Positions 11,517 through 24,000 of a stretch of DNA of 64,000 bases are shown here, piece after piece. Source of the stretch: Platerodrilus igneus (Eukaryota; Arthropoda; Insecta; Coleoptera; Lycidae); NCBI GenBank assembly GCA_036346225.1, contig JARFIW010001369.1, forward strand, positions 124,001-188,000, given 5' to 3'. The notes under the pieces are model-generated. The model saw nothing but the letters and a program-made list of their open reading frames with translations. It searched no databases and was not told the origin of the DNA. Each line of letters opens with the position of its first letter. Position 1 is the first letter of the stretch. The translations under genes and the position numbers were made by a program.

Positions 11517-14115
11517 AAGCACATACCCTACATCTAATTTTGCAATGCTCCACCCAAAGGCACTACTATGACCAGGAAACAATTTTTTTTTCCTGGAAAT
11601 TTTGAATTTTGGCGAATCCTTGCTTTTGCAAGCAAGGTAGGGTCTTTAACGTGCGTGACAACACACACACGGGACCTCCATTTTACTTCTCATCCGAACG
11701 AAGGCGTATTTTTGTAAAAAAATCTCACTTAACATTTTTCAAGCGGACCGTGTCGGGAAAGCACATACCACCTACATTTGATTTTCGAATGCTCCACCCG
11801 AAGGTACTACATTGTCCAAGAAGCGAGTTTTCTTTTACCTGAAATATTTTGTATTTTGCCGAACCCTTGCTGTTCCAGGCAAGGTAGGGATCTTTAACGT
11901 GCGTGACAACACTCACACACGGGACCTCCATTTACCTCTCATCCGAACGAGGGCGTATTTTTGTGAAAATTGCTCGCCTAACATTTTTCAAACGGACTGT
12001 GTCGGGATTTGAAGCCGGGATCTTGGACATAGTAGTCACACGCATACCAACTGCACCACGAAGCCGCCAGGGAAATCACATACCCTACATTTGATTTTTC
12101 CAATGCTCCACCCGAAAGTACTACATTGGCCAGGAAACGAGTTTTTTACCTGGAAATTTTGAATTTTGCCCAACCCTTGCTGTTTTAAGCAAGGTAGGGT
12201 TCTTTAAGCGCGCGTGACAACACTCACACACGGGACCCCCATTTTACCTCTCATCCGAACGAGGGCTTATTTTTGTAAAAAACTTTCACTTAACATTTTT
12301 TAAGCGGACCGTGTCGGGATTTAAACCCAGGACCTTGAACATAGTAGTCACATGCATTCCAACTATACCACGGAGCCGCGAAGGAAAGCATATATCCCTA
12401 CATTTGATTTACCAGTGCTCAACCCAACGGCACTACGTTGGCCAGGAAGCGGGTTTTTTTTATCTGGAAATTTTGAATGTTGTCGAACCTTTGCTGTTAC
12501 AAGTAAGGTAGGGATTTTTAACGTGCGTGACAACACTTACACACGGAACCTCCATTTTACCTCTCATCCGAACAAACGCGTATTTTTGTGAAAAATGCTC
12601 GCCTAACATTTTTCAAGCGGACTGTGTCAGGATTTAAACTCGTGACTTTGGGCATAGTAGTCAGATGCATACCAACTACACCACGGGCCGCCAGGGAAAT
12701 CACATACCTTACATTTGATTTTTCCAATACTCCACCCGAAGGTACATCATTGGCCAGGAAGCGAGTTTTTTACCTGGAAATTTTGAATTTTGCCGAACCC
12801 TTGCTGTTGCAAGCAAGGTAGGATTCTTTATCGTGGGTGACAACACTCACACACGAGACCTCTATTTTACCTTTCATCCGAACGAGGATGTGTTTTTGTT
12901 AATAACGTTCACCTAACATTTTTTAAGCGGATCGTGTCGGAATTTAAACCCGAGACCTTGAACATAGTAGTCACATGCATACCAACTACACCACGGAGCC
13001 GCGAAGGAAAGCATATATCCCTACATTTGATTTTTCAATGCTCAACCCGAAGGCACTACATTGGCCAGGAAGCGAGTCTTTTTATCCTGGAAATTTTAAA
13101 TTTTGCCGAACCCTTGCTGTTGCAAGCAAGTGCGTAAAGTGCATAAAGTGTGTAACGACACTCACACACGGGACCTCCATTTTACTTCTCATCCGAACGC
13201 AGACGTATTTTTGTGAAAAGTGCTTGCAAAACAATTTTCAAGCGAATCTTGTTGGGATTTGAACCCGGGACCTTGAGGCATAGTAGTCACACGCATTCCA
13301 GCTACACCACATAGCTACCCAGAAAGCACATACCCCTACATTTGATTTTCCCAATGCTCCACCCGAAGGTACTACATTTGCCAGGAAGCGAGTTTTTTTA
13401 CCTGGAAATTTTCAATTTTTCCGAACCCTTGCTGTTGCAAGCAAGTGAGTAACGTGCATAAAGTGCGTATCGACACTCACACACGGGACCTCCATTTTAC
13501 CTCTCATCCGAACAAGGGCGTATTTCTGTGAAAAATGCTCACCTATCATGTTTCAACCGGACCGTGTTGGGATTTGAACCCAGGACCTTGGACATACTAG
13601 TCACACGCATACCAACTACACCACGTAACCGCCAAAGAAATCACATACACCTACATTTGATTTTCCCAATGCTCCACCCGAAGGTACTACATTGGCCAGG
13701 AAACGAGTTTTTTTACCTGAAAATTTTGAATTTCGTCGAACCCTTGCTGTTGTATGCAAGGTAGGGATTTTTAACGTACGTGACAACACACGGGATCTTG
13801 GACATAGTAGTCACACGCATACCAACTACACCACGAAGCCGCCAGGGAAATCACATACCCTGCATTTGATTTTCCCAATGCTTCACTCGAAAGTACTACA
13901 TTGGCCAGGAAGCTATTTCTTTTTACCTGAAAATTTTGAATTTTGCCGAACTTTTGTTGTTGCAAGCAAAATAGGGACCTTTAAAGTGCGTGACAACACT
14001 CACACACGGGACCTCCATTTTACTTCTCATCCGAACGAGGGCGTATTTTTGTGAAAAGTGCTCGCCTAAACATTTTTCAAGCGGACCGTGTTGGATATGC
14101 ACCTAGGACCTTCTT
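11517..14115 (-). repeat. Head-to-tail tandem array of a tRNA-derived SINE
   Basis: Nine copies of the SINE body lie in tandem on the - strand. The body marker 'gctccacccgaaggtacta' (variants) recurs at about 11552, 11791, 12108, 12417, 12728, 13040, 13356, 13671 and 13880. Full units are 311-315 bp. Short units near 11.55 and 13.67 kb carry internal deletions (about 239 and 209 bp). Successive units are joined by a linker reading GTATGTGCTTTCC on the - strand, directly before the next tRNA-like head. Units 1 and 3 resemble each other, as do units 2 and 4, so a dimer of about 622 bp was duplicated. The later units share a variant, 'agtgcataaagtg', near 13135 and 13450. All open frames in this interval are repeat-derived. 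Confidence 0.9.
11999..13843 (-). promoter_or_regulatory. Series of tRNA-like heads with Pol III A/B boxes
   Basis: Six near-complete tRNA-like heads lie at about 11999-12068, 12311-12380, 12623-12692, 12934-13003, 13249-13319 and 13564-13633, with a truncated one at 13790-13843. On the - strand each has an A box (TGGTGTAGTTGG) and, about 35 bases on, a B box (GGGTTCAAATCCC and variants). In the best copies the outer sequences GCGG...CCGTG and CACGG..CCGC can pair as an acceptor-like stem. Spacing is 311-315 bp. Whether any is transcribed cannot be seen from sequence. Confidence 0.65.
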
Positions 14116-15211
14116 CTGTTCCTATTCCTGTCTGCTTTTTCTAGTCAGGTCACATGTTTTAACGACGACCAACCTAGGTCATGAGTCGACATGTTTTATT
14201 CGTCTTCAAGTACCCCACTGCTATGGTTGCGGATGTAAGTGAGTTACTCGATGTAAGTGTCCGAACTGTGATTCTACTGTCAATAGCAACCAAATTTCCC
14301 CTGTCTCTAGTTCTACGTCCTTTTCCGTATCTCCTTCTGGTCGTCTTACTATCACCATAAACATACTCTTTTCAGGCATATGAGCTTTCGAACAATACCA
14401 TTGATTTCTATGGCTATCACGCCACTACTCACCGAATCCCCCCTAACAGGAATAAAATTTCTTCTGTCCTTATCTGTTTGAACGACGATTAAACGAATTC
14501 TACATATTCACTTCTCCTTTAGGCAGTGCCTCCTCAACAATTGGACCCAATAATTGAAACTAAAGAGTTTGTTCCTGTTACCGTACATAATACTGCTATG
14601 GAAATACTTGTCGTGTCTGCAATAACATGCAGTTGAAGTGACAATAACTAATACTACTGACAAAGAAAGTCCTGCAGAAGTAACTAAACCGGTATCTTCA
14701 TCACCTGTTGCTGTTGATAAGGAAGCAATTCGTTTTATAGCTAAAGTTCTACCTGATTCTGTTCTTTTATCTAATGTTAATGAAGTTTTGCCTGCTTCTG
14801 TTCCTTTATCTAACGTAGATGAAGTGTTAATTCTGTTTCCTTTTCTAACCTTGATACTCTCACAGTTAATGCTATTATCTTTTCTAACGATGATACTTTT
14901 ACCTCCAACGCTGTGACTTTAAGTAAGGTTGATTCTTTTACGACTAATGCTAAAAATAAACAGGTTTCCGTAAAGAATAATGACGTTTCTAAAACACCAC
15001 TAACACTAAATCCACCATCTCAACCACATCTTCAACCACTTGTTACCACTACAACACCAATAGTTATTCCGGTTCTGCAGAAAACTGTCCAACCAATACC
15101 ACCCCCCGTTTCGGTAACTCAACAAACGAAACTGGTTAATAAAGAAAATAAGAGGCAAACAATATTTTATTTTGATTCAGAACCCGTAGATGTAGGTCGG
15201 CCAAAATTAAT
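14116..15211 (+). pseudogene. Degenerate LTR-retrotransposon gag/pol-like remnant
   Basis: One frame near 14205-14280 reads PHCYGCGCK, a stop, then CKCPNC, resembling the spaced-cysteine knuckle of insect Ty3/Gypsy Gag. It is followed by Ser/Thr-rich sequence. Downstream, 14533-14630 gives PQQLDPIIETKEFVPVTVHN, then two short Ser/Thr/Pro-rich frames (14638-14916 and 14913-15278). Stops and frame changes are frequent. I recognise no reverse transcriptase or protease core, so the assignment is tentative. The stretch sits between two SINE arrays of opposite orientation. Confidence 0.3.
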
Positions 15212-15838
15212 ACTTTGCTTGCAACAGCAAGGGTTCGGCAAAATTCAAAATTTCCAGGTAAAGAAACTCGCTTCGTAGCCATTGTAGTACCTTCGAATGA
15301 AGCATTGGAAAATCAAATGTAGGGTATGTGCTTTCTCACAATGTAGTACCTTCGGGTGGAGCATTGGGGACGTGGTCGCAATCATAGCGGCTTTTATTCA
15401 AATTATAAGATATGTGCTTTCCTTGGCGTCTCCGTTGTGTAGTTTGTACGCGTAAGACTACTATGCCTAAGGTCCCGGATTCAAATCCCAATACGGTCCG
15501 CTTGAAAACTATTAGGCAAGTATTTTTCACACAAATACGCCCTCGTTCGAATGAGAGGTAAAATGGAGGTCCCGTGTGTGTGTTGTCACACATGTTAAAG
15601 ATCCCTACCTTGCTTACAACAGCAAGGTTTCGGCAAAATTTAAAATTTCCAGGTAAAGAAACTCGCTTCCTGGCCAATGTAGTACCTTTGGGTGGAGCAT
15701 GGGAAAATCAAATGTAGGGTATGTGTTTCCCCCAATGAAGTACCTTCGAGTGGAGCATTGGGGACGTGGCCGCAAGTATAGCGACCTTTATTCAAATTAT
15801 AAGTTATGTGCTTTCCTTAGCGTCTCCGAGGTTCTCCC
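15212..15838 (+). repeat. Second short SINE array, + strand
   Basis: About one and a half tandem SINE units of roughly 395 bp, in the opposite orientation to the main array. A complete head lies at about 15402-15485 (A-box-like TGTGTAGTTTG, B-box-like GGATTCAAATCCC). The unit is longer because it carries an extra tail of about 85 bp ('ggggacgtggtcgcaa...attcaaattataag'), seen at about 15365 and again at about 15760. The first unit is 5'-truncated. Confidence 0.8.
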
Positions 15839-17876
15839 ACTAAGAAACCTTTCGACGCTTTTTGTTTGACTCAACCTCAAAAATTCGCTTTCAGATTATT
15901 TCCTCGAACCGATGCTATATTTTTGCGTGTCTTTAGAACTACCATCGTCCAGAGATGCAGAAATACAGGGTGACCTTAAAGTCTTTCCATTACAAAAAGA
16001 CCTTAACGGTTACAGCTGTGCGGTTACCGACAAAAAAAGATAAACCTTTCAAGTAATTTTTATTTCTATTTTGCAGCTAAATGAGTAGAGGGACCTTGGA
16101 ATCGCTGTTATGTGAAATATCGTTTCATAGGCGTGTTAATTTGATCCTATTCGAAATTTTGTACGAAGAAAAAGCATTCATGTTAATATCCTGATTGGCG
16201 TGAGTTACATATCCCCCAAATTAGGATATATATGTAATCAAACGGAATTATTAAATCTTAAGTTAGATTGTTACAATGTATAAATTGAAGGACATATTAC
16301 AAAAGGTTAATGTAAGTTCATAAACTAGACATGAGAATGGATGTGAATACTTTGTATTCCAGACGTAACATGACACTGCAGGTGCAGGTCACAATAGATT
16401 ATAAGAAATTTATTGTTAGAATTAATATTACTAAGAAGTAATACTTTGTATTAAATAAAGAAATAGCATACATGAGATCAGCAGTTCCCATAAGCAATGT
16501 GAGGGGCAGAGATAGGATAAATACCACCCTAATTTTAGTTAATTTAAAGTGAATGTCAACTTAGAATATTTTTGTTCCCAATACGTTACTGCATACAACG
16601 TACCTGTAATTAAAATTAATATTGTAATTTCTGTTTCAAATAAATTGATAGAAGAGTTTTTTAAGGAAGCTTTTTTAAAAAGTCGCTCTAAGAGGCCCAA
16701 AACCTATCACGTGTCCATACCGAAACGAAAAAGAAAGGATGCGTATAAACGTGTTAAAATTATAATTTTCCACTGCTTTTTAAGCTCTTCCATTGGTCGA
16801 GGCAAGAAAAGGCAGAGATGGTCTATGTTTAAATATAGTTAATTATGATGATGATACGTGATCCTGGAATGAATGGCTTTGAAAGGTACAAACATTTACA
16901 TAGATTTTCCTATGGAAAAACACATGGAAAAATGAACGTTTTGGAGCTAGAACGAATGTAGTATATCTATTAATGCTTTTCGATCGGAAACTTTAAGCGA
17001 AAGGAGGTCGTTTATATTCAAACGCTGCGGGGAAGATGCATTTTCAGTATTATCTTTGTGTTTTCAAAATCGAGGCTTTCCCACAACAGAAGCTATAGAT
17101 GCTCTTGGTTTGATTGAGCGCCAAAGTTTGCCTTCTGCTAATTTCCTGGCGTGTCTTTAGAACTAGCATCATCCAGAGATCCAGAATTACAGAGTGACCT
17201 TAAAGTTTCCATGATTACAAATATCCATTACAAAAGACTTTAGCGATTACCGACAAAAAGAGAAACTATTCGAGTAATTTTTAATTTCTGTTACCGATGA
17301 AAATTAATTAGAGGAAATTGCAATCGCTGTATGTGAAAGGGTGTCTCATAGACGTGTTAATTTGATCCTAATTGAAATTTTACAAAAAGAAAAACCATTC
17401 AGAAGAGTTAGGTTAATATCCTGATTGGTGTGCCCATACCGAAACGAAAAGAAAAGGTGCGTATAAACGTGTTTAAAATTATAATTTCCCACTGACAAAC
17501 ACTCAGATTATACAAAAACTAAAGACGTTCTTGAAAACCAATTAGAAATATTAAATTTACTTTGCATGTTGCATCATTATTTACAAAAGTTAATAGAGGA
17601 TGCATAGATGATTTTACCTACACTTCGCTTCTTTATCTGTACGTATTAAAAATTCATCTGCACAAATCTTTGCGTGATTAAAATTAAGGCGTGTTGCTAC
17701 CCTAGACATCACGTGCAAATTTCAAATTCTAACACGTCTCTTGATTAATATTTTATAAGCAGAAAGCGCAAGGTAAAATTCTGCGTCAATTTAAGTTATC
17801 GTTAAATACCAATAAGAGTCATTACTTTGATCACGTACACCATCGACTTCTTCTGAGGTTAATATTTCTTCGGCGA
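15839..17876. repeat. Direct duplication with a 507-bp insertion in the first copy
   Basis: 15925-16202 plus 16710-16775 align with one continuous stretch, 17149-17494. Landmarks are 'gcgtgtctttagaacta', 'cgtgttaatttgatcct', 'ttaatatcctgattgg' and 'ccataccgaaacga'. In the first copy the alignment is interrupted by 16203-16709, bounded by CGTG on both sides. The 97-codon frame at 16549-16842 spans this boundary and is not considered a gene. The rest is AT-rich non-coding sequence leading to the takeout promoter. Confidence 0.6.
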
Positions 17877-17883
17877 TATATAG
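17877..17883 (+). promoter_or_regulatory. Candidate TATA box of the takeout-like gene
   Basis: TATATAG lies 123 bp upstream of the takeout start codon. Possible start sites about 30 bp downstream fall in 'agtcacggtcacgtttc', where TCACG is repeated twice. No strong initiator is present at the ideal spacing, so this is only a candidate. Confidence 0.3.
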
Positions 17884-17999
17884 ACCCCTCCAAGGTATCA
17901 AAGTCACGGTCACGTTTCCGAAGCGGTCAGTTAACCAAGACACTTCTTCAGAAGTGCAAGGTTTTCGTTTGCAATATTGTTTAATTATTTATTTATAAC

Positions 18000-18063
18000 A
18001 TGTACAAGGTGATAGTAGTTGTAGTATTTTTTTCGCTATGTCAACACGGCGCTAGTCAAAATT
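18000..18063 (+). CDS. Takeout-like gene exon 1 (signal peptide)
   Basis: ATG at 18000 opens 21 codons of hydrophobic signal peptide and one extra base, followed by a consensus donor GTAAGT at 18064. The single base completes a Ser codon with the first two bases of exon 2, which supports the link across 18.3 kb. Confidence 0.85.
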
Positions 18064-21000
18064 GTAAGTAATTTGTGCTACCAAAAGTAATATATTTTTG
18101 TATTAACACTTATATGACCTACTTACTTTCTCTCATTGTTTAACTTAACTTTCTTTTTGATGTAGCATGTGTTAATTGTTTTTTTTATAAGGCATTGTGC
18201 TCAATTTGTAAAATATCTTCGAATATTTTTATTTATAACACAATGCAGCTGGATTAATTTAGGTTTCAAGCATTAACATTTTTAAATATCGAACACTTAA
18301 TGACTCACGCTCATACGGTACTTTTCAGAAAATAACTGTCCTTTTTTTATAAACAAGATGTTGCTTAATTACGGTGATACTGGTTTTTGTAGTAGAATAT
18401 TGCAAATTTAAGAACGATTGCAAAAAATAACTTCATGGTGTTTAAACTCGTGCTTAACTACTAGGAAATCTTTAAATAATCATAAACTAGATGCACGTTG
18501 GATGTTGTTTTAAAGAACACAATAGAAGGAAGTGGTAAGAACTTCCCAGTGTCCCAGAGGGAAATAGATAAACAAATGTAAGAAAACTGATGGGTTGCAA
18601 TGAACGAAATCAACAATTTTTTTTTTACAGAAGAATGAAAATCACAATGGTGTTAATGGCATCTTGAAAAGTAATTTCAACTAGGTACAATCAGGATTCC
18701 TGGTGAAAAGAATGATCAGATGGAAAGGTATAGGACCCTACCACAATATTTCCCAGGTATGCGTGGCCTAAAACACGAAATATGTTTGATGGAGAGCTCA
18801 CAAGTAAAATTGTTGTCCGAAGGTAAAATACCCCATCATTCGGATATCCGGGAGGGGGTCCTTGGGGCTCGTCAACATAAGAGTTAAAATCAACGAATAG
18901 AAAAGAAGTTAGAGCTGCGTCAAACCGACCTTAAGTAAGGTCAAAAACAACATGATGATGATGGTGAAAGGAAATTCGTACAAAGGAATTGTTTTACAAC
19001 AAAAATAACTCAAAATTAAAAATATTCTACGTTTATCACTTTTTGTAAATAAATTTTGTTGTCTTTTTGCGCTCCCACGACTTTATTGTTCTCCAATTTA
19101 CTTCTAGTATCGTAAATATCCATTCTGTTGTATTCTATTTTGAGGTGTCCTTTTGTTCGCTTCTAACAGTTTATATTCGATTTCATATTTCGTATTCGAC
19201 TATAAATTTCCGTCCATTTAATGTTCAAAGTGTTACATAAATTCAATTATTTTATAAATTAATTTTTTTGTCTTTTTGTGCACACGCGACCTGGTTGTTT
19301 TCTAATTTTCTTGTTGCATTGCTACATACAGTTATGGCCCCAAAAATCTAGCCGGTTATACTCAGAAAACTCTGTAAAGCACTCCGTCAAAAATTCTGTT
19401 TCGTTAAAATACCGAAAATCTTGACTGTACTAACAAAATGGTTACAGACTAACTCGGCGGGACGATTGGTGTGTTTGAAAAGGGTTCGAGACTGCTGTCG
19501 GGTGCAAAATATGTTTTAATCGAGAAGTATCTTAAACGCCACCTAATTTTGTTGGTTGTTTAGGAAAAGCCTTGAAAAGAATAACAAGATGGTGCCAAAA
19601 CTTGAAATCAAGAAATTGATTTTGGCTTAAAATTCAGCTGAGAAATCGTCAAGACCTATTTAAAAATGCTAGCTGAAAGTAAGATGTTTAAAATCAAAAG
19701 TTAAATGATCTGAATTTTTAATCGCGCCTCTAGGTAATTGCAAAATAATTGATTACAACAAAATTGTAACCATATCTTTACATTAATCGGAAAAAAACAA
19801 ATATAAACACATCTTTAAACTATTACACACGATTGTTTTCAACTGTACTACATTCACGTGTTCATTACACATATTTCAGTAAATACAAAAAATCAAATGT
19901 ATCACAAATTTATTAACTAAATTCTTAACCTAATCACACAGGCGTACTATAGGTACGTTTTATCGGTTCTTGCAATGAGTTCAAAAGGTTTATTTATTTA
20001 AAAATTATTTCGGGTATAGATTCAGAGATTTTCATAAATACCTGATAAGTGATTGTTAACTGTAGCTAATGCGGACACCATTAAATGCCTCTATCTACTT
20101 TTACTTTGAAACTCTCAACATACTTATGTCCAACATAAAGTTGTCGATCCGGAGACCAATGCGCTCTTAAAACTAAAAGCAACTAACTTGGTAGGCTATT
20201 ATTTGAACATGCCTGACTACCTTCTGTCTGTTCAATGACCATGTCCTAAAGGTAGGTAACCTGCTCAAGTTGTATGATGATTGTTTGGATGATAAATATC
20301 AAGTGATTTCTAAGAAATGGATCTTCTCCTTAATAAAATAATACGAGAGATCTGCAGCAAACTTCGGACAAATGAATTAAGACTGCAAATTGAAGTTACG
20401 TTTGTGTGGTTATCTCCATTTAATCTATATGTACAAGAAAGGTTGACTAAACCAGGAACCAAGACTTTTTATTTATTTTAATCAGCACAAATCAGTATGT
20501 GAAAGCTTCATACTTAGACAATGAGGTCAAGGGCCTGTGCGATTCATTATTAATCAAAACAAAAGAAACATGCAACTGTAATAATTTAAGAACAAAATTA
20601 CGATGATGGTATCATTTTTTAAACCTTTTGAAACTGTCGTAATGAATTTAACAACTTTTGAGTATGAACAATAATATGATACAGAAATAATTCTATCTTT
20701 GATCAAAAATGTAAATAGCCTAAAAATTATAATTCTTAAAGAAAATTGTTTAACCCTATTGGTGGGGTTTACTAATACAGAAACTATTAAAATATGATTA
20801 AAAAAATACCTTCACAATAATTTTCTAAATTTATTTTGTTGTTTGTCGCGTATCCACGACCTTTTTGTACTGCAATTTTTTTTAACATCTTAAACATCTG
20901 TTGATTTTTATATATCTTGTGACCTTCTTTTCTTCCTTTACAAACGCTTATTTTTGAAATCATATTTCGGATTCCAGTGGAAATTTGCTACGTACCTAGA

Positions 21001-24000
21001 CGTAGCCGCAAGAAAAGTAAATACCAGACTAACTACCAACCGCGGAGAGTGGTGGAATTCGCCTACATACCAAATAAACAAAAAAAAAACACGTTGCCCA
21101 CGTAACCTATTAACAATAAAAATAAATAAAATTTTTTGATTCACATGGACAAAGAAAAGTATTAAATTAACTTGTAAAGAATAAATTTTATTATGGATCC
21201 ACGAAGTGTGCATTTTGCAGCTAACATGTAATAAAACTCATTGGAAAAAAAAGTAATGCTTAGATTTTCTCAATCGCAAGTATGTTAAATTAAAGTATTC
21301 AATGTAAGTTTTCTCAATAGCACGTGTGTTAAATTAAAGTATTAAATGTAAACCAAGTTGTAGCAAGAATTAAAGAAATATAACCCGAAGCACTAGCGAA
21401 GCTAGCTTTTAACCATATATGGTGAACTGGTTTCACAACATCAACAGCTGATAAATAATAATCCTCGATGAAAGAAAGAACCCTTTGGCCTCCAGCTAAA
21501 AGCAATACATGCAAAATACCTCCTACTTGTCGAACCAAAAAATGTGCATCGCTTTTGAAGTACTGGGACGAGTAATGTAGAAAATATTTCAACGCAAAAG
21601 CTGTAGAATTAAATTAAAAATAGGTTCAAATAACACGAGTTCGAACTGCAAGCGTTATCAAAGCGCAAATAGCAAACTGGAAAACGCGTTATCAAATAAT
21701 AGTAGAATCTATCATTTGGACAAGTCTTTAAATGGAAAACACAAGCAATTATCCGTTATCGGAATATTTAACAAATTAACGGATACCTAAAACAAGGTAT
21801 TGCCTATTTAATTTATCGAATACATTTTCGTTTTAGATTGAATAGATTTGAAAGAAATGTTATGATTGCGCGTACTATTGTAACGCCGTAAAAATACAGG
21901 ATGAGATTTTGAATAGAAACAGAAGTCAGGTGAATGAAAAACGAATTACCACAAAAAGGATGTACTTGAACCTATCGTCGAAAATAAACGTAACAATTTT
22001 CAACCTATATAATGTTTAAAGTGTTCCTTAAATTCAACTATATTGTAAATTAGTTTTGATGCCATTTTGCGCACCCGCGATCTTGCAGTTCACCAATGTT
22101 CTTGTAACATCTTAAACATCTAATGGTTTTTTTTTATATTTTGTGGCGTCCTTTTTCCCCTTTCAAAGTTTATTTTCGATGTCATATTTCGAATTCGACT
22201 GGAAATTTCTGCATACTTAATGTTTTAACTAATTTTGTTGTATTTTTGCGCATTCACGTTCTTTCTGTTTCCAATTTTCATGAAGTATCGTAAACATCTA
22301 TTTTATTTCTATTTTATGCGTCTTGTTATTCTTTTCTAACAGTTCATTTTCAATATGTTGTGTTTCGAACTGGACTAGAAATTTCCGCCCTTCCGGTGTT
22401 CAAAGTGTTAGTTGAGTTTAATTATTTTGATTCTTGTCATCTTATGTACCCGCGACTTTGTTGTTCGTCAATTTTCCTTGAGGATCCTAAACATTTACAC
22501 CTTTTCTTCTATTTTGTGGCAGATTTTTATCTCTTCTTACAGTTTATCTTGATTATCATATTTTGGATGCGAATAAAAATTTCTGCCTATCCAATGTTCA
22601 AACCGTTACTTAAATTCAATTATTTTGTAAACCAATTTTATTGTCTTTTCGTGCACACGCGATCTTGATGTCCCGCAATTTTTTGTAGCATCCTGAACAT
22701 CTCTTCCTCTTTTTCTATTTTGTAACATCTTTTTAGCGTCTTCTAACAGTTTATTTGCGATGTCGAAATTCGGATTCGACTAAACTTTCCGTCTATCCAA
22801 TGTTCAAAGTTTTACTTAAAATTCATTATTTTGTAAATTAATTTTGATGTCATTTTACGCACCCGCAGCAATGCTGTCCCAATTTTCTTGTAACATCCTA
22901 AATATCAATGCCCTTGTGTTCTATTTTGTAGCGCTTTTTATTCTCTTCCGACAGTTTATTTTCGATATGTCATATTTCGTATTTGGTTATAAATTTTTGC
23001 CCATCGTATGTTCAGTGTTTCTTAGATTCAACTATTTTGTAAATAAATTTTGTCTTTTTGTGTTCCAGCGATTTTTACCAATTTTCTTTTAACATCGCGA
23101 CACATACCTTTTATTCAATTTTGTGCCGTCTTTTTATTTTCTTCTAACAGTTTATTTTCGTTGTCATATTTTGGATTTAACTAGAAATTTCTGCCTATTC
23201 AATGTGCAGTGTTACTTAAATTCAATTAATTTTTCTTTTGCATACCCGAGAACTTGTTCCCCACGTTTTTTGTAGCTCGTAGACATCGGTTCTTTTCTTT
23301 ATTTGGGACGTCTTTTCAGTCTCTTCCACTAGTGCTACTTAAATGCACTTGTTTTTTACAAAAAACTTGACCTTGTTGTTCCCCAACTTTCTTGTAGCAT
23401 CTACAACGTCTATTCTCTTTTTCTTTATTTTGTGGCGTCTCCTTATTCTCTTCTACCGTTTATTTTCTGTCATGTTTCGGATTCAACTAGAAATTCAATA
23501 TTCAAAGTGTTACTTAAATTCAATTACTTTGTAAATTAATTTTGTCTTTTTGAACCGCAGTCACTTTGCTGTTCGCCAATTTCTTTTAGCATCCTAAACA
23601 CCCATTCCTTTTTTTCTACTTTGTGACGTCTTTTTATTGTTTTCTAACAGTTTATTTTTGACATGTTAAATTTCGGATTTTCCCTTATCTAATGTTTAAA
23701 GTGTTGCATAAATTTAATTATTTTATGAATTAATTTTGTTGTCTTTTTATGCACCTAGCCGGTAATCCACATAAAAACTCTGTGAAGTACTAAGTCAAAA
23801 ATCCTGTTTCGTTAAAATACCGAAAACCTCGACTGTACTAACAAAATGGTTACAGACTAACTCCGCGGGACGATTGGTGTGTTTGAAAAAGGTTCGAGAC
23901 TGCTGTCGGGTGCAAAATATGTTTTAATCGAGAAGTATCTTAAATGCCACCTAATTTTGTTGGTTGTTTAGGGAAAAGCCTTGAAAAGAATAACAAGATG

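Noticed and set aside
11999..13633. Possible cluster of real tRNA genes
   Set aside because: A and B boxes are present, but the anticodon arm does not fold well, heads are diverged, and each is followed by a constant ~240-bp body: these are SINE heads.
11517..14115. CRISPR-like regularly spaced repeats
   Set aside because: The unit is a whole SINE with no unique spacers, in an insect genome.
11603..14242. More than ten open frames in the SINE array, some on both strands, with similar translations
   Set aside because: They are translations of the same tandem SINE unit, which explains the repeated similarity; not a multi-copy peptide gene.
16549..16842. 97-codon basic frame (KRKRKDAYKRVK), possible nuclear protein
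   Set aside because: It runs across the junction between a 507-bp insertion and a duplicated repeat; the basic part occurs in the other copy out of context.
22360..23534. Phe/Leu-rich frames resembling membrane proteins
   Set aside because: Translations of T-rich satellite monomers; the same text recurs about every 200 bp with broken frames.
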